Source: Amycolatopsis japonica (lineage in GTDB: Bacteria > Actinomycetota > Actinomycetes > Mycobacteriales > Pseudonocardiaceae). From it: a stretch of 64,000 bases of DNA. Every line of letters starts with the position of its first letter. Positions within the stretch are counted from its first letter, which is position 1. The notes beneath the pieces were generated by a model that ran no database searches, had not been told where the DNA came from, and worked only from the letters and a program-made list of their open reading frames with translations. The DNA lies in contig NZ_CP008953.1 of the NCBI RefSeq assembly GCF_000732925.1, positions 3,472,001 to 3,536,000 on the forward strand. The letters run 5' to 3'. Shown piece by piece: positions 24,639-32,155 of this stretch. Position numbers and translations under genes: made by a program.

Positions 24639-25117
24639 CGACCTGGGTGTGGATCGGCGGTGTGGTGGCCGCGATCGTGGTGCTGGGCGGGTTGTTCCTG
24701 CTCGCGACGGCGAACCGGCTCGACCGGCTGCACGTCCGCACGGACGCGGGCTGGGCGGCCCTCGACGCCGCCCTCGCACGGCGCGCCGTCGTCGCGAGGG
24801 CGGCCGCCGCGATCCTCGGTGACGATGAGCTACGCACGCTGGGCGAACGCGCCGAGCGTGCGCCGAGGCCGGATCGCGAAGCCGAGGAAAGCGAACTGAC
24901 GCTGCGGCTGGCGCGCGTCGATCGTGCGGCTCTGCCGTCGACGCTGGCCGAAGAGCTGACCGACGCCGAGCACCGTGTCGTCATCGCGCGCCGCGTGCAC
25001 AACGACGCCGTCCGGGACACCCTGCATCTGAGGCGGCGCCGGAAGGTCCGGTACTTCGGCCTCGCCGGGACCGCCCGGCTTCCGGAATACTTCGAGATCG
25101 CCGAGCCTGAACTTTAG
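24635..25117 (+). CDS. Membrane protein of the PIM operon, LemA-like
   Basis: A 160-residue protein with one N-terminal transmembrane helix (WIGGVVAAIVVLGGLFLLAT). A LemA-like heptad-rich segment follows (NRLDRLHVRTDAGWAALDAA, LARRAVVARAAAAIL) and then a charged, helical cytoplasmic part. It is translationally coupled to pimA (GTGA). By position it corresponds to the membrane protein following pimA in mycobacteria (Rv2609c), which carries an extra Nudix region that is not obvious here. Possibly a scaffold in PIM synthesis; unproved. Confidence 0.7.
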   Translation: MTTWVWIGGVVAAIVVLGGLFLLATANRLDRLHVRTDAGWAALDAALARRAVVARAAAAILGDDELRTLGERAERAPRPDREAEESELTLRLARVDRAALPSTLAEELTDAEHRVVIARRVHNDAVRDTLHLRRRRKVRYFGLAGTARLPEYFEIAEPEL

Positions 25118-25129
25118 GAGGACGGACCT

Positions 25130-25591
25130 ATGAGCGATCGGCTGCTGGTGGCGGTGTTCGCGACGCCGGTCGCGTCGTTCCTCCTGCGCTACGGCAAGGA
25201 TCTCGGCTACACGGCCGTGCTGTTCGAGCCGGACGGCGCACGCGTGACGGACGTCGAGCCCGGCCTGGAGGCCGTCACGACGTTGCCGGCACTCGGCGCG
25301 GACGCCGACGTCGTCGTCACCGATCACGACCGGCCCGAACTCGGCGACGTGCTCAAGGCCGTGCTGGACCGCCCGACGCGGTGGGTCGGGGTGCTCGGCA
25401 ATCCGCGCCACGCGGGCCCGCACGTCGCCGCGCTCAAGGCACTGGACGTCCCGGACCACGAGATCGCGCGCGTCCACCGCCCGGTCGGTCTGAACATCGG
25501 CTCACGCACGCCGCCCGAGATCGCCGTCGCCACCCTGGCCGGTCTGGTGGCCGACCGGAACGGGCGGCCGGGCGGCTTCGAGTTCCATTAG
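25130..25591 (+). CDS. XdhC-like Rossmann-domain protein
   Basis: A 153-residue protein that matches the C-terminal Rossmann half of XdhC/CoxI proteins: DADVVVTDHDRPELGDVLKA, TRWVGVLGNPRHAGPHVAAL and HRPVGLNIGSRTPPEIAVAT. Full XdhC proteins insert or sulfurate the molybdenum cofactor of xanthine or CO dehydrogenases, but no molybdoenzyme is nearby and the N-terminal XdhC_CoxI domain is absent. It follows the PIM genes by 12 bp with a good AGGAGG site. Function is uncertain. Confidence 0.78.
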   Translation: MSDRLLVAVFATPVASFLLRYGKDLGYTAVLFEPDGARVTDVEPGLEAVTTLPALGADADVVVTDHDRPELGDVLKAVLDRPTRWVGVLGNPRHAGPHVAALKALDVPDHEIARVHRPVGLNIGSRTPPEIAVATLAGLVADRNGRPGGFEFH

Positions 25592-25593
25592 GC

Positions 25594-25657
25594 CGCGTTT
25601 AGTCCTCTGAATGCGGTCCTTGCGCGCGCAAGGACCGCATTCAGAGGACTAAACGCG
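25594..25657. repeat. Perfect 64-bp palindrome, family A
   Basis: Two exactly complementary 32-bp halves, 25594-25625 and 25626-25657. The left half begins CGCGTTTAGTCCTCTGAATG and continues CGGTCCTTGCGC; there is no unpaired loop. It lies between convergent xdhC-like and fusA2-like genes and can act as a bidirectional terminator. It shares about 27 of 30 arm bases with the palindrome at 29354 and a half copy lies at 41967, so it is a dispersed repeat. Confidence 0.9.
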
Positions 25658-25661
25658 GGCG

Positions 25662-27770
25662 TCAGTAGGCCACCGCCCCTTCCGGCATCGGCTCGAACCG
25701 CGCATGCCTGCGGGTGAACGTCGCGGTGCCCGAGGTCAGAGAACGCAGGTCGATCGCGTAGCGCAGCAACTCCACGGCCGGCACCTCGGCGCGGATGACC
25801 GTGCGGCCGCCTTCACCCGATTCGGTGCCGAGTACGCGGCCGCGCCGGGACGAGAGATCACCCAGCACGGTGCCCAGGTGCTCGTCCGGAAGCCGTACGG
25901 CCACCTCTTCGAGTGGTTCGAGCAACGCGATCTTGCCCGCCGCGGCGGCCTCCTTCAGCGCCAGCGCGCCCGCCGTCTGGAAAGCGGCGTCCGACGAGTC
26001 GACGCTGTGCGCCTTGCCGTCGACCAGGGTCACCCGGATGTCGATCAGCGGATGACCGTCGACGAGTCCTCGCTGGGCTTGCGCCCGAACTCCCTTCTCC
26101 ACGCTCGGGATGAACTGGTGCGGCACCGAGCCGCCGACGACCTTGTCCACGAACTCGAAGCCCGACCCCCTCGGCAGCGGCTGGACCTCGATGTCGCAGA
26201 CGGCGAACTGGCCGTGCCCGCCGGATTGCTTGACGTGCCGTCCGTGCCCGCGAGCCGGCCCGGCGAACGTCGAACGCAGGCTGATGCGGACGGGTTCGGT
26301 GCCCACGTCGGCGCCTCCCGCGCGCAGCCGCGACAGCACGACGTCGGCGTGCGCCTCGCCCATGCACCACAGCACGAGCTGGTTGGTCTCGGCGTTGCGG
26401 TCCAGCCGGAGCGTGGGGTCGCCCGCGACGAGCCGGGAGAGGTTGCGCGCCAACGTGTCCTCGTCGCTGCGGGTCTTCGCGATCACGGCGACCGGAAGCA
26501 ACGGCTCCGGCATCGCCCACGGCTTCATGATCAGCGGGTCTTCCGGTGAGGAAACGGTGTCGCCGGTTTCCGCCGAGCCGACCTTGGTGAGCGCGCAGAG
26601 GTCACCCGCGACGCAGTACGGGACTTCGCGCAGGTTCGCCCCGAGCGGGGAGTACAGATGCGCGACCCGCTCGTCGGCGTCGTGATCCTCGTGGCCGCGT
26701 TCGGCGAGGCCGTGGCCCGAGACGTGCACCGGCCGTTCCGGGCGAAGTGTCCCGGAGAACACCCGCACCAGCGAGACCCTGCCGACGTAGGAGTCGACGG
26801 CGGTCCGGACCACCTCGGCCGCCAGCGGGCCGTCGGGGTCGGCGCGGAGCCCGGCGTGCGGCTCCCCGGTGGGCGAGGTGACCTCCGGCGGGACGTGCTC
26901 CAGCGGCGACGGGAAGGCACGCACGATCCCGTCGAGGACTTCGGCCAGCCCGACCCCGGTCGTCGCGCACACCGGGATCACCGGATGGAAGGAACCACGG
27001 GCGACGGCGGTTTCGAGATCGGCGATCAGCGTGTCCTCGGGGATCTCCTCGCCGGAGAGGTACCGGTCCATCAGGGACTCGTCTTCGCTCTCGGCGATGA
27101 CCCCTTCGATCAGTTCGTTGCGGGCCTCGGTCATCCGGCTGAGTTCGGCCTCGTTCGGCTCGCCGATTTCGGGCGGGAAGCCCTGGGAATAGTCGAAATA
27201 GCGGCGCGTGATGAGCCCGACGAGCCCGTCGCGCGCGGGCAGGTACAGCGGCAGGACGCCGGCGCCGAAGGCCTCCTGACAGGCCGCGATCTCGCCTTCG
27301 GGGTCGGCGCGGTGATGGTCCAGCCGGGAGACGACCACCGCCCTCGGCATCCCGACCGCGGCGCACTCCTCCCAGACCGCGACCGTGGCGGCGTCGACGC
27401 CTTCCGCCGCGCAGACCACGAACAACGCGGCGTCGGCGGCGCGGAGTCCGGCCCGCAGCTCACCGACGAAATCGGCGTACCCGGGGGTGTCGATGAGGTT
27501 GATCTTGTGGTCTTGGTGCAACACCGGCGCGACCGAAAGGCCGACCGACCGTTGCTGCCGGACCGCGGCGGGATCGTGATCGCACACCGTGGTCCCTTCC
27601 ACCACCGAGCCTGCCCGCGTCACCGTGCCGGACGCGGCGAGCAAGGCCTCGGCGAGTGTCGTCTTGCCTGATCCCGAGGGGCCGACCAGGACGACGTTGC
27701 GGACCTTCGCCGGGTCGTCCACAGCGACGGCGGCCCCGGAGTCTCCGTTCTTGCTCTGTTTGTCGGCCAT
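25662..27770 (-). CDS. fusA2: Elongation factor G-like protein (EF-G2)
   Basis: A 702-residue translation-factor-like GTPase. The G domain has the P-loop GPSGSGKTTLAEALL and the G3 motif DTPGYADF. The usual NKxD (G4) position reads SRLDHHRA, a known deviation of this EF-G2 group. Domains II-V follow, with VMLSRLRAGGADVGTEPVRI-like domain III, the domain IV segment GGHGQFAVCDIEVQPL, and FEFVDKVVGGSVPHQFIPSV. Similar proteins (Rv0120c type) are non-essential paralogues of EF-G with unclear function. The minus-strand ATG is at 27770, and it is divergent from the FAD oxidoreductase gene. Confidence 0.9.
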   Translation of the reverse strand: MADKQSKNGDSGAAVAVDDPAKVRNVVLVGPSGSGKTTLAEALLAASGTVTRAGSVVEGTTVCDHDPAAVRQQRSVGLSVAPVLHQDHKINLIDTPGYADFVGELRAGLRAADAALFVVCAAEGVDAATVAVWEECAAVGMPRAVVVSRLDHHRADPEGEIAACQEAFGAGVLPLYLPARDGLVGLITRRYFDYSQGFPPEIGEPNEAELSRMTEARNELIEGVIAESEDESLMDRYLSGEEIPEDTLIADLETAVARGSFHPVIPVCATTGVGLAEVLDGIVRAFPSPLEHVPPEVTSPTGEPHAGLRADPDGPLAAEVVRTAVDSYVGRVSLVRVFSGTLRPERPVHVSGHGLAERGHEDHDADERVAHLYSPLGANLREVPYCVAGDLCALTKVGSAETGDTVSSPEDPLIMKPWAMPEPLLPVAVIAKTRSDEDTLARNLSRLVAGDPTLRLDRNAETNQLVLWCMGEAHADVVLSRLRAGGADVGTEPVRISLRSTFAGPARGHGRHVKQSGGHGQFAVCDIEVQPLPRGSGFEFVDKVVGGSVPHQFIPSVEKGVRAQAQRGLVDGHPLIDIRVTLVDGKAHSVDSSDAAFQTAGALALKEAAAAGKIALLEPLEEVAVRLPDEHLGTVLGDLSSRRGRVLGTESGEGGRTVIRAEVPAVELLRYAIDLRSLTSGTATFTRRHARFEPMPEGAVAY

Positions 27771-27934
27771 GCCGATCTCCTCACCACACGATGCCGCATA
27801 CAGGTGTGTCCTCGATCACACACCCGCGACGGGCGTCGCGGCAAGGCGACCGGCGAGGGACCCCCCGAATGTCGACGCGCCGTTATGCTCGATGGCGGAC
27901 ACCCGGAGGCGGATCCGACGGTGGGGGATGAGCG

Positions 27935-29353
27935 ATGGAGCTCGACAGACGCACGGTGTTACGGCTGGCGGGGGCGGTCCCGATGATGGCGGCGGTGCCC
28001 GCCGCGATTCCCGAGGGCGGTGGTCCGTGGGAAAGGCTGCGTGCCCGGTTGGCGGGGGAGCTGTTCCGGCCCGGCGACCCCGGCTACGACGAAAAGAGGC
28101 TCGGGTTCTTCAGCCTCTACGACCATCGGCTGCCCGCCGGTGTCGCGGTCTGCGCGAACGAGGACGACGTCCGCCGGTGCGTCGATTTCGCCGCCAGGCA
28201 GCGGATTCCGATCGCGGCCCGGTCGGGCGGGCACAGTTACGCCGGCTATTCCATAGTGGACGAAGGGCTCGTCGTCGATCTGTCCCGGCTGAACGCGGTC
28301 CGGATCCTTTCCGGTGGCCGGGCGGAGATCGGGGCGGGCGCGCAGCTCGGCCGGGTGTACGAGGCACTCGCGGCGGCGGGCCGCGCGCTGCCCGCCGGCA
28401 GCTGCCCTCAGGTCGGCATCGCCGGGCTGACCCTCGGCGGCGGGATCGGGGTCCTGGCCCGAAAGTATGGCCTGACCTGCGACAACGTCGAGTCCGTGCG
28501 TTTCGTCGGCGCGGACGGGAAGGCGTGCCTGGTGTCGGAGGAGACGGCGCCGGACCTGCTGTGGGCGTTGCGCGGCGGTGGCGGCGGCAACTTCGGCATC
28601 GTCACGTCGTTCACCTTCCGCACGGCGGCGGCCAGGACGCTGACGAACTTCAACCTGGTCTTCCCGCCCGCCGCGCTGGCGGCTCTCGTGGCGGCCTGGC
28701 AGGAGTGGCAGCCCGCGATGCCGGACGAGTTGTGGTCGGGGATGGGGCTCGGCGCCGCGGCCGCGAACTGCGGTGGGTGTTTCGTGGGTTCCGCCGCGCA
28801 GGTGAACCCGTTGCTGGACGATCTGGTCCGCCGCGTCGGCGTTCAGCCGCTCCAACGGGACGTGACCGAACAAGGCCACTTGGCCACGATGCGGACCTTC
28901 GCCCAGGAGGCCGCCTTCCCCGCCGCGGTCGCGCAGCGCGGGGAGTACGTGGCCACTTCGCGGATGCTGACCCATCCGGTGCCCGATCCGGACGCGCTGG
29001 CGGGGTTGCTGGCGAGCGATCCGCATCTGTATTCGATCGTGGACGCCTACGGCGGCGCGATCGCGCGGGTGCCGTCGAGCGAGTCGTGCTTCCCGCACCG
29101 GTCCGCGCTGGGCAGCGTCCAGATCACCCGCGGTCTGGACGGCGGCGAGGCGTACGCGCGCCAGGTGATCGGCGGGGTCCGGGACGAACTCGGCCGCGAG
29201 TACGGGCAGGCCGGGTACATCAACTACATCGACCCGGAGATGCCTGAGTGGGCGAAGGCGTACTACGGCGAAAGCCTGCCGCGGCTGCGTCGAGTCGCGC
29301 GGAAGTACGACCCCGACGGCCTGTTCGCCTTCGAACAGGGCCTGGCCCGTTGA
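27935..29353 (+). CDS. Tat-exported FAD-linked (BBE/VAO-type) oxidoreductase
   Basis: A 472-residue flavoprotein. A Tat-like signal (RRTVLRLAG followed by a hydrophobic Ala-rich stretch, residues 5-25) suggests export. The FAD_binding_4 domain shows RSGGHSYAGYS (His for covalent FAD) and GLTLGGGIGVLARKYGLTCD with Cys nearby, so bicovalent flavin attachment is possible. The C-terminal BBE domain has GYINYIDPEMPEWAKAYYGE and RKYDPDGLFAFEQ. Relatives oxidise sugars or secondary metabolites. The substrate is unknown; no biosynthetic genes adjoin. Confidence 0.88.
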   Translation: MELDRRTVLRLAGAVPMMAAVPAAIPEGGGPWERLRARLAGELFRPGDPGYDEKRLGFFSLYDHRLPAGVAVCANEDDVRRCVDFAARQRIPIAARSGGHSYAGYSIVDEGLVVDLSRLNAVRILSGGRAEIGAGAQLGRVYEALAAAGRALPAGSCPQVGIAGLTLGGGIGVLARKYGLTCDNVESVRFVGADGKACLVSEETAPDLLWALRGGGGGNFGIVTSFTFRTAAARTLTNFNLVFPPAALAALVAAWQEWQPAMPDELWSGMGLGAAAANCGGCFVGSAAQVNPLLDDLVRRVGVQPLQRDVTEQGHLATMRTFAQEAAFPAAVAQRGEYVATSRMLTHPVPDPDALAGLLASDPHLYSIVDAYGGAIARVPSSESCFPHRSALGSVQITRGLDGGEAYARQVIGGVRDELGREYGQAGYINYIDPEMPEWAKAYYGESLPRLRRVARKYDPDGLFAFEQGLAR

Positions 29354-29417
29354 CGCGTTTCGTCCTCTGGATGCGGTAGTTCGCTGTCGAACCACCGCAT
29401 CCAGAGGACGAAACGCG
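29354..29417. repeat. 64-bp palindrome, family A
   Basis: 30-bp arms beginning CGCGTTTCGTCCTCTGGATG, with one mismatch and a 4-nt centre (CTGT). The palindrome starts immediately after the TGA of the FAD oxidoreductase and likely terminates it. Its arm matches the one at 25594 except for a few substitutions. Confidence 0.88.
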
Positions 29418-29548
29418 GGGGAGAGGTGCGGGCCAGATCACCCAGTGGACTGCTGAAATCGCCGCGAACTGGCCTGCTTCAGAGGTCCAAAAGCGGCCTA
29501 CTCTCGGAGGCGTCACCCTCACTCGTGTGCTTTCCGAAAGGTCCAGCA

Positions 29549-30463
29549 GTGTCTGACGACTCCACGAACACGGCCACCACCTCGCTCACCGGCACCGCCC
29601 GGGTCAAGCGCGGGATGGCGGAGATGCTCAAGGGCGGTGTGATCATGGACGTGGTCACCGCCGAGCAGGCGAAGATCGCCGAGGACGCCGGCGCCGTCGC
29701 GGTGATGGCGCTCGAGCGGGTCCCCGCGGACATCCGCGCGCAGGGCGGCGTCGCCCGGATGAGCGACCCGGACCTGATCGACGGCATCATCGAGGCCGTT
29801 TCGATCCCCGTCATGGCGAAGGCCCGTATCGGCCACTTCGTCGAGGCTCAGCTGCTCCAGTCGCTCGGCGTCGACTACATCGACGAGTCCGAGGTGCTGA
29901 CCCCGGCCGACTACGAGAACCACATCGACAAGTGGGCCTTCACCGTGCCCTTCGTCTGTGGTGCCACCAACCTCGGCGAGGCGCTGCGCCGGATCAACGA
30001 GGGCGCGGCGATGATCCGGTCCAAGGGCGAGGCCGGCACCGGCGACGTCTCGAACGCGACCACGCACATGCGCAAGATCCGCGCGGAACTGCGCCGCCTC
30101 TCCTCGCTGCCCGAGGACGAGCTTTACGTTGCGGCGAAGGAGCTCCAGGCGCCGTACGAGCTCGTCAAGGAGGTCGCCGCGAAGGGCAAGCTCCCCGTCG
30201 TGCTGTTCACCGCGGGCGGTATCGCGACCCCGGCCGACGCCGCGATGATGATGCAGCTCGGTGCCGAGGGCGTGTTCGTCGGCTCCGGCATCTTCAAGTC
30301 CGGCAACCCGGCGCAGCGTGCCGAGGCGATCGTCAAGGCCACCACGTTCTACGACGACCCGGACGTCATCGCGAAGGCTTCGCGTGGCCTCGGGGAAGCG
30401 ATGGTCGGAATCAACGTCGACGACGTGCCCGAGCCGCACCGTCTCTCCGAGCGCGGCTGGTAA
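29549..30463 (+). CDS. pdxS: Pyridoxal 5'-phosphate synthase, synthase subunit
   Basis: A 304-residue (beta/alpha)8 enzyme that makes PLP from ribose-5-phosphate, glyceraldehyde-3-phosphate and ammonia delivered by PdxT. Catalytic residues visible are Asp34 (GVIMDVV), Lys91 ([10 protein letters not shown]) and Lys159 ([13 protein letters not shown]). Highly conserved blocks include [20 protein letters not shown] and [17 protein letters not shown] 29549 is supported by AAAGG about 8 bp upstream. PdxT is encoded 9.3 kb away rather than next door, the intervening genes being an accessory insert. Confidence 0.97.
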   Translation: MSDDSTNTATTSLTGTARVKRGMAEMLKGGVIMDVVTAEQAKIAEDAGAVAVMALERVPADIRAQGGVARMSDPDLIDGIIEAVSIPVMAKARIGHFVEAQLLQSLGVDYIDESEVLTPADYENHIDKWAFTVPFVCGATNLGEALRRINEGAAMIRSKGEAGTGDVSNATTHMRKIRAELRRLSSLPEDELYVAAKELQAPYELVKEVAAKGKLPVVLFTAGGIATPADAAMMMQLGAEGVFVGSGIFKSGNPAQRAEAIVKATTFYDDPDVIAKASRGLGEAMVGINVDDVPEPHRLSERGW

Positions 30464-30476
30464 GTCACACGATCTC

Positions 30477-30516
30477 GGGACGGCCCGGCACTCCTCGAAG
30501 AGTGCCGGGCCGTCCC
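30477..30516. terminator. Strong hairpin between convergent pdxS and thioesterase genes
   Basis: A perfect 17-bp stem (GGGACGGCCCGGCACTC pairing with GAGTGCCGGGCCGTCCC) around a 6-nt loop, 14 bp after pdxS and 8 bp before the thioesterase stop. Bidirectional terminator. Confidence 0.85.
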
Positions 30517-30523
30517 GCGTCCA

Positions 30524-30949
30524 TCAGCGGGTGGGGCCGTTCCTCGTCAGCACGCTTCCCTGCGCCGCGGCACTGAGTGTCGTGGTCCCGTCTTCGCCGA
30601 TCACGTACAGGTCGCAGCGGCAAGTCGCCTGGCGCCGGCCGCTGTGCAGGACCTTGGCCTCCGCCACGAGCCGGATTCCCTGTGCCGGCCGCAGGTAGTT
30701 GATGCTGAAGCCGCCGGTGAGGACGTCCGGACCCAGTGTGGTCCCGGCCGCGAAGGTGATCGCGTTGTCCGCGGCGTAGGCGAGCACGCCGCCGTGGAGA
30801 TACCCGTTCTGTTGCAACAGATCATCGCGGATGTCGAGTTCCAGGGTCGCGGCACCGTTCCCGAACGAGGCCACCCTGGCCCCGAGCAGGACGCTGAACG
30901 GTTGCGAGGCGAGGCCCTTCCGGGCGTCTTCGAGTGTCAGTGCTGTCAT
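30524..30949 (-). CDS. PaaI-family hotdog thioesterase
   Basis: A 141-residue hotdog-fold protein. The catalytic-helix motif LQQNGYLHGGVLAYAADNAI is that of PaaI/YiiD-type acyl-CoA thioesterases (HGG with Asp), followed by SINYLRPAQGIRLVAEAKVL and CRCDLYVIGEDG. The ATG complement at 30947-30949 (MTALTLEDARKG) is preferred over longer versions because it matches usual family length. Hydrolyses an unknown acyl-CoA. It stands where mycobacteria have tesB2 between pdxS and pdxT, but it belongs to a different family. Confidence 0.85.
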   Translation of the reverse strand: MTALTLEDARKGLASQPFSVLLGARVASFGNGAATLELDIRDDLLQQNGYLHGGVLAYAADNAITFAAGTTLGPDVLTGGFSINYLRPAQGIRLVAEAKVLHSGRRQATCRCDLYVIGEDGTTTLSAAAQGSVLTRNGPTR

Positions 30950-31025
30950 CAGGCCACCATCCTGCCATCGGACGACTTCTCCGGAACCCGACCTGTCCGG
31001 ACATGCCGCGCTATAAGGTCCGGGC

Positions 31026-31442
31026 ATGAGCCAGACGATTCCGTTCACCGACTTCAACTTCAAGCTCGCGGTGGTCCAAGAGCTGATGTACAACCAGGAA
31101 CTCCTCCCGAAGTTCGACCTGCGGGAGTACGCCGCCGAGAAGGGCTTCACCTACGACGCCGGGAGCGTCGAGGCGGTCCCCGAGGCGTCGGCCTACTTCG
31201 AGGCGCTCGAGGTCCCCGCCGAGCTCGCGGAGAAGATCACCGAGATCGAGATGGACGGCGGCAACGAGATCTACCTCGAGATCGCGCCGAACTGGGACGG
31301 CGAGGACTCGCTGTTCGACGTCGACGAGTTCGCCGACGTCGCACACTTTCCCAACCTGAAGTCGATGACCTTGCTCTTCACGGGTAACGAAGAGGCGCTG
31401 GAGTCGTTGCGTGCCCGCGGTATCGAGGCGGACTGGCTCTGA
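31026..31442 (+). CDS. Small acidic protein, DUF6892-like
   Basis: A 138-residue acidic soluble protein starting MSQTIPFTDFNFKLAVVQEL. The C-terminal half (GEDSLFDVDEFADVAHFPNL, MTLLFTGNEEALESLRARGI) resembles a family seen as DUF6892 in actinobacteria and proteobacteria, sometimes near polymorphic toxin or immunity genes. No enzyme motif is seen. It stands alone between the divergent thioesterase gene and the secreted I36-type protein. Confidence 0.65.
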   Translation: MSQTIPFTDFNFKLAVVQELMYNQELLPKFDLREYAAEKGFTYDAGSVEAVPEASAYFEALEVPAELAEKITEIEMDGGNEIYLEIAPNWDGEDSLFDVDEFADVAHFPNLKSMTLLFTGNEEALESLRARGIEADWL

Positions 31443-31520
31443 TCGGCGACCTGCGGAGCTAAGCGGAGGAACCGCGGTCCCTTTTCGACTGCTTAGGCAT
31501 CGGGAAGCGGTGCGCGGGAC

Positions 31521-31555
31521 CTTGATCCCGGCGTGCGGAGGGCACGCCGGGATCA
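31521..31555 (+). promoter_or_regulatory. 15-bp hairpin abutting the ribosome site of the I36 gene
   Basis: TTGATCCCGGCGTGC pairs perfectly with GCACGCCGGGATCAA. The 5-nt loop is GGAGG, and another GGAGG (31556-31560), the ribosome site for ATG 31566, follows the stem directly. It could be the terminator of the preceding gene, or a translational control or mRNA-stabilising structure. The position next to the ribosome site favours a post-transcriptional role. Confidence 0.6.
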
Positions 31556-31565
31556 AGGAGGACAA

Positions 31566-32066
31566 ATGCGCACTCTTCGGTTCGTTTCCGCCACTTTGGG
31601 GGCCGCCGCGATCGCGACGGCACTCGCCGCGGCACCCGCTTCGGCCGCGACGGAAGGGCCGGCCACGCTGCGCGCCGCCGGCATCGACGCGGCGAAGCTC
31701 GCTCCCGGATGGAAGGTCACCGGAGACCAGGTCGTCTGGAACGGTGGGGAGACCACTCTGTCGTTGTCGCCCAGCGCGGCCAGCAACTGCCAAGCGAACT
31801 TCGTGTGCCTGTACGAGCATCGCGACTTCGGCGGACGGCGGCTGCAGTTCCGGGACCCGGGGCTGAAGAATCTGGTCGACTACGGATTCAACGACCAGAT
31901 GTCGTCCTGGCACAACCGACGCTCCGTCGACGCCCGCTGGTACTACAACATCGGCAGCGGGACCAGTCGCTGCATGCAGGCGAACTCGCAGTCGTCGTAT
32001 GTCGGGAACGCCGACAACGACCAGGCGAGTTCGTTGAGAATTTACACGTCGGCCAGCGCCTGCTGA
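31566..32066 (+). CDS. Secreted peptidase inhibitor family I36-like protein
   Basis: A 166-residue protein with a clear Sec signal peptide (MRTLRFVSATLGAAAIATAL then AAAPASA-ATEG). The mature part contains the I36/SMPI-like beta-gamma-crystallin segment FVCLYEHRDFGGRRLQFRDP, NDQMSSWHNRR, and C-terminal Cys residues (TSRCMQAN, TSASAC) suggesting disulfides. The family includes the Streptomyces metalloproteinase inhibitor SMPI; many members are untested. Start ATG 31566 follows GGAGG at 31556-31560. The SARP regulator gene begins 90 bp downstream on the same strand. Confidence 0.82.
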   Translation: MRTLRFVSATLGAAAIATALAAAPASAATEGPATLRAAGIDAAKLAPGWKVTGDQVVWNGGETTLSLSPSAASNCQANFVCLYEHRDFGGRRLQFRDPGLKNLVDYGFNDQMSSWHNRRSVDARWYYNIGSGTSRCMQANSQSSYVGNADNDQASSLRIYTSASAC

Positions 32067-32155
32067 GCGAAGTGTTCCTTCGAATGCCGGACGCCGCCCC
32101 CGGATATTTCTGAGACTCTCGACTGGGGTGTCTCGTTTTACTGGGGGAGAAATCG

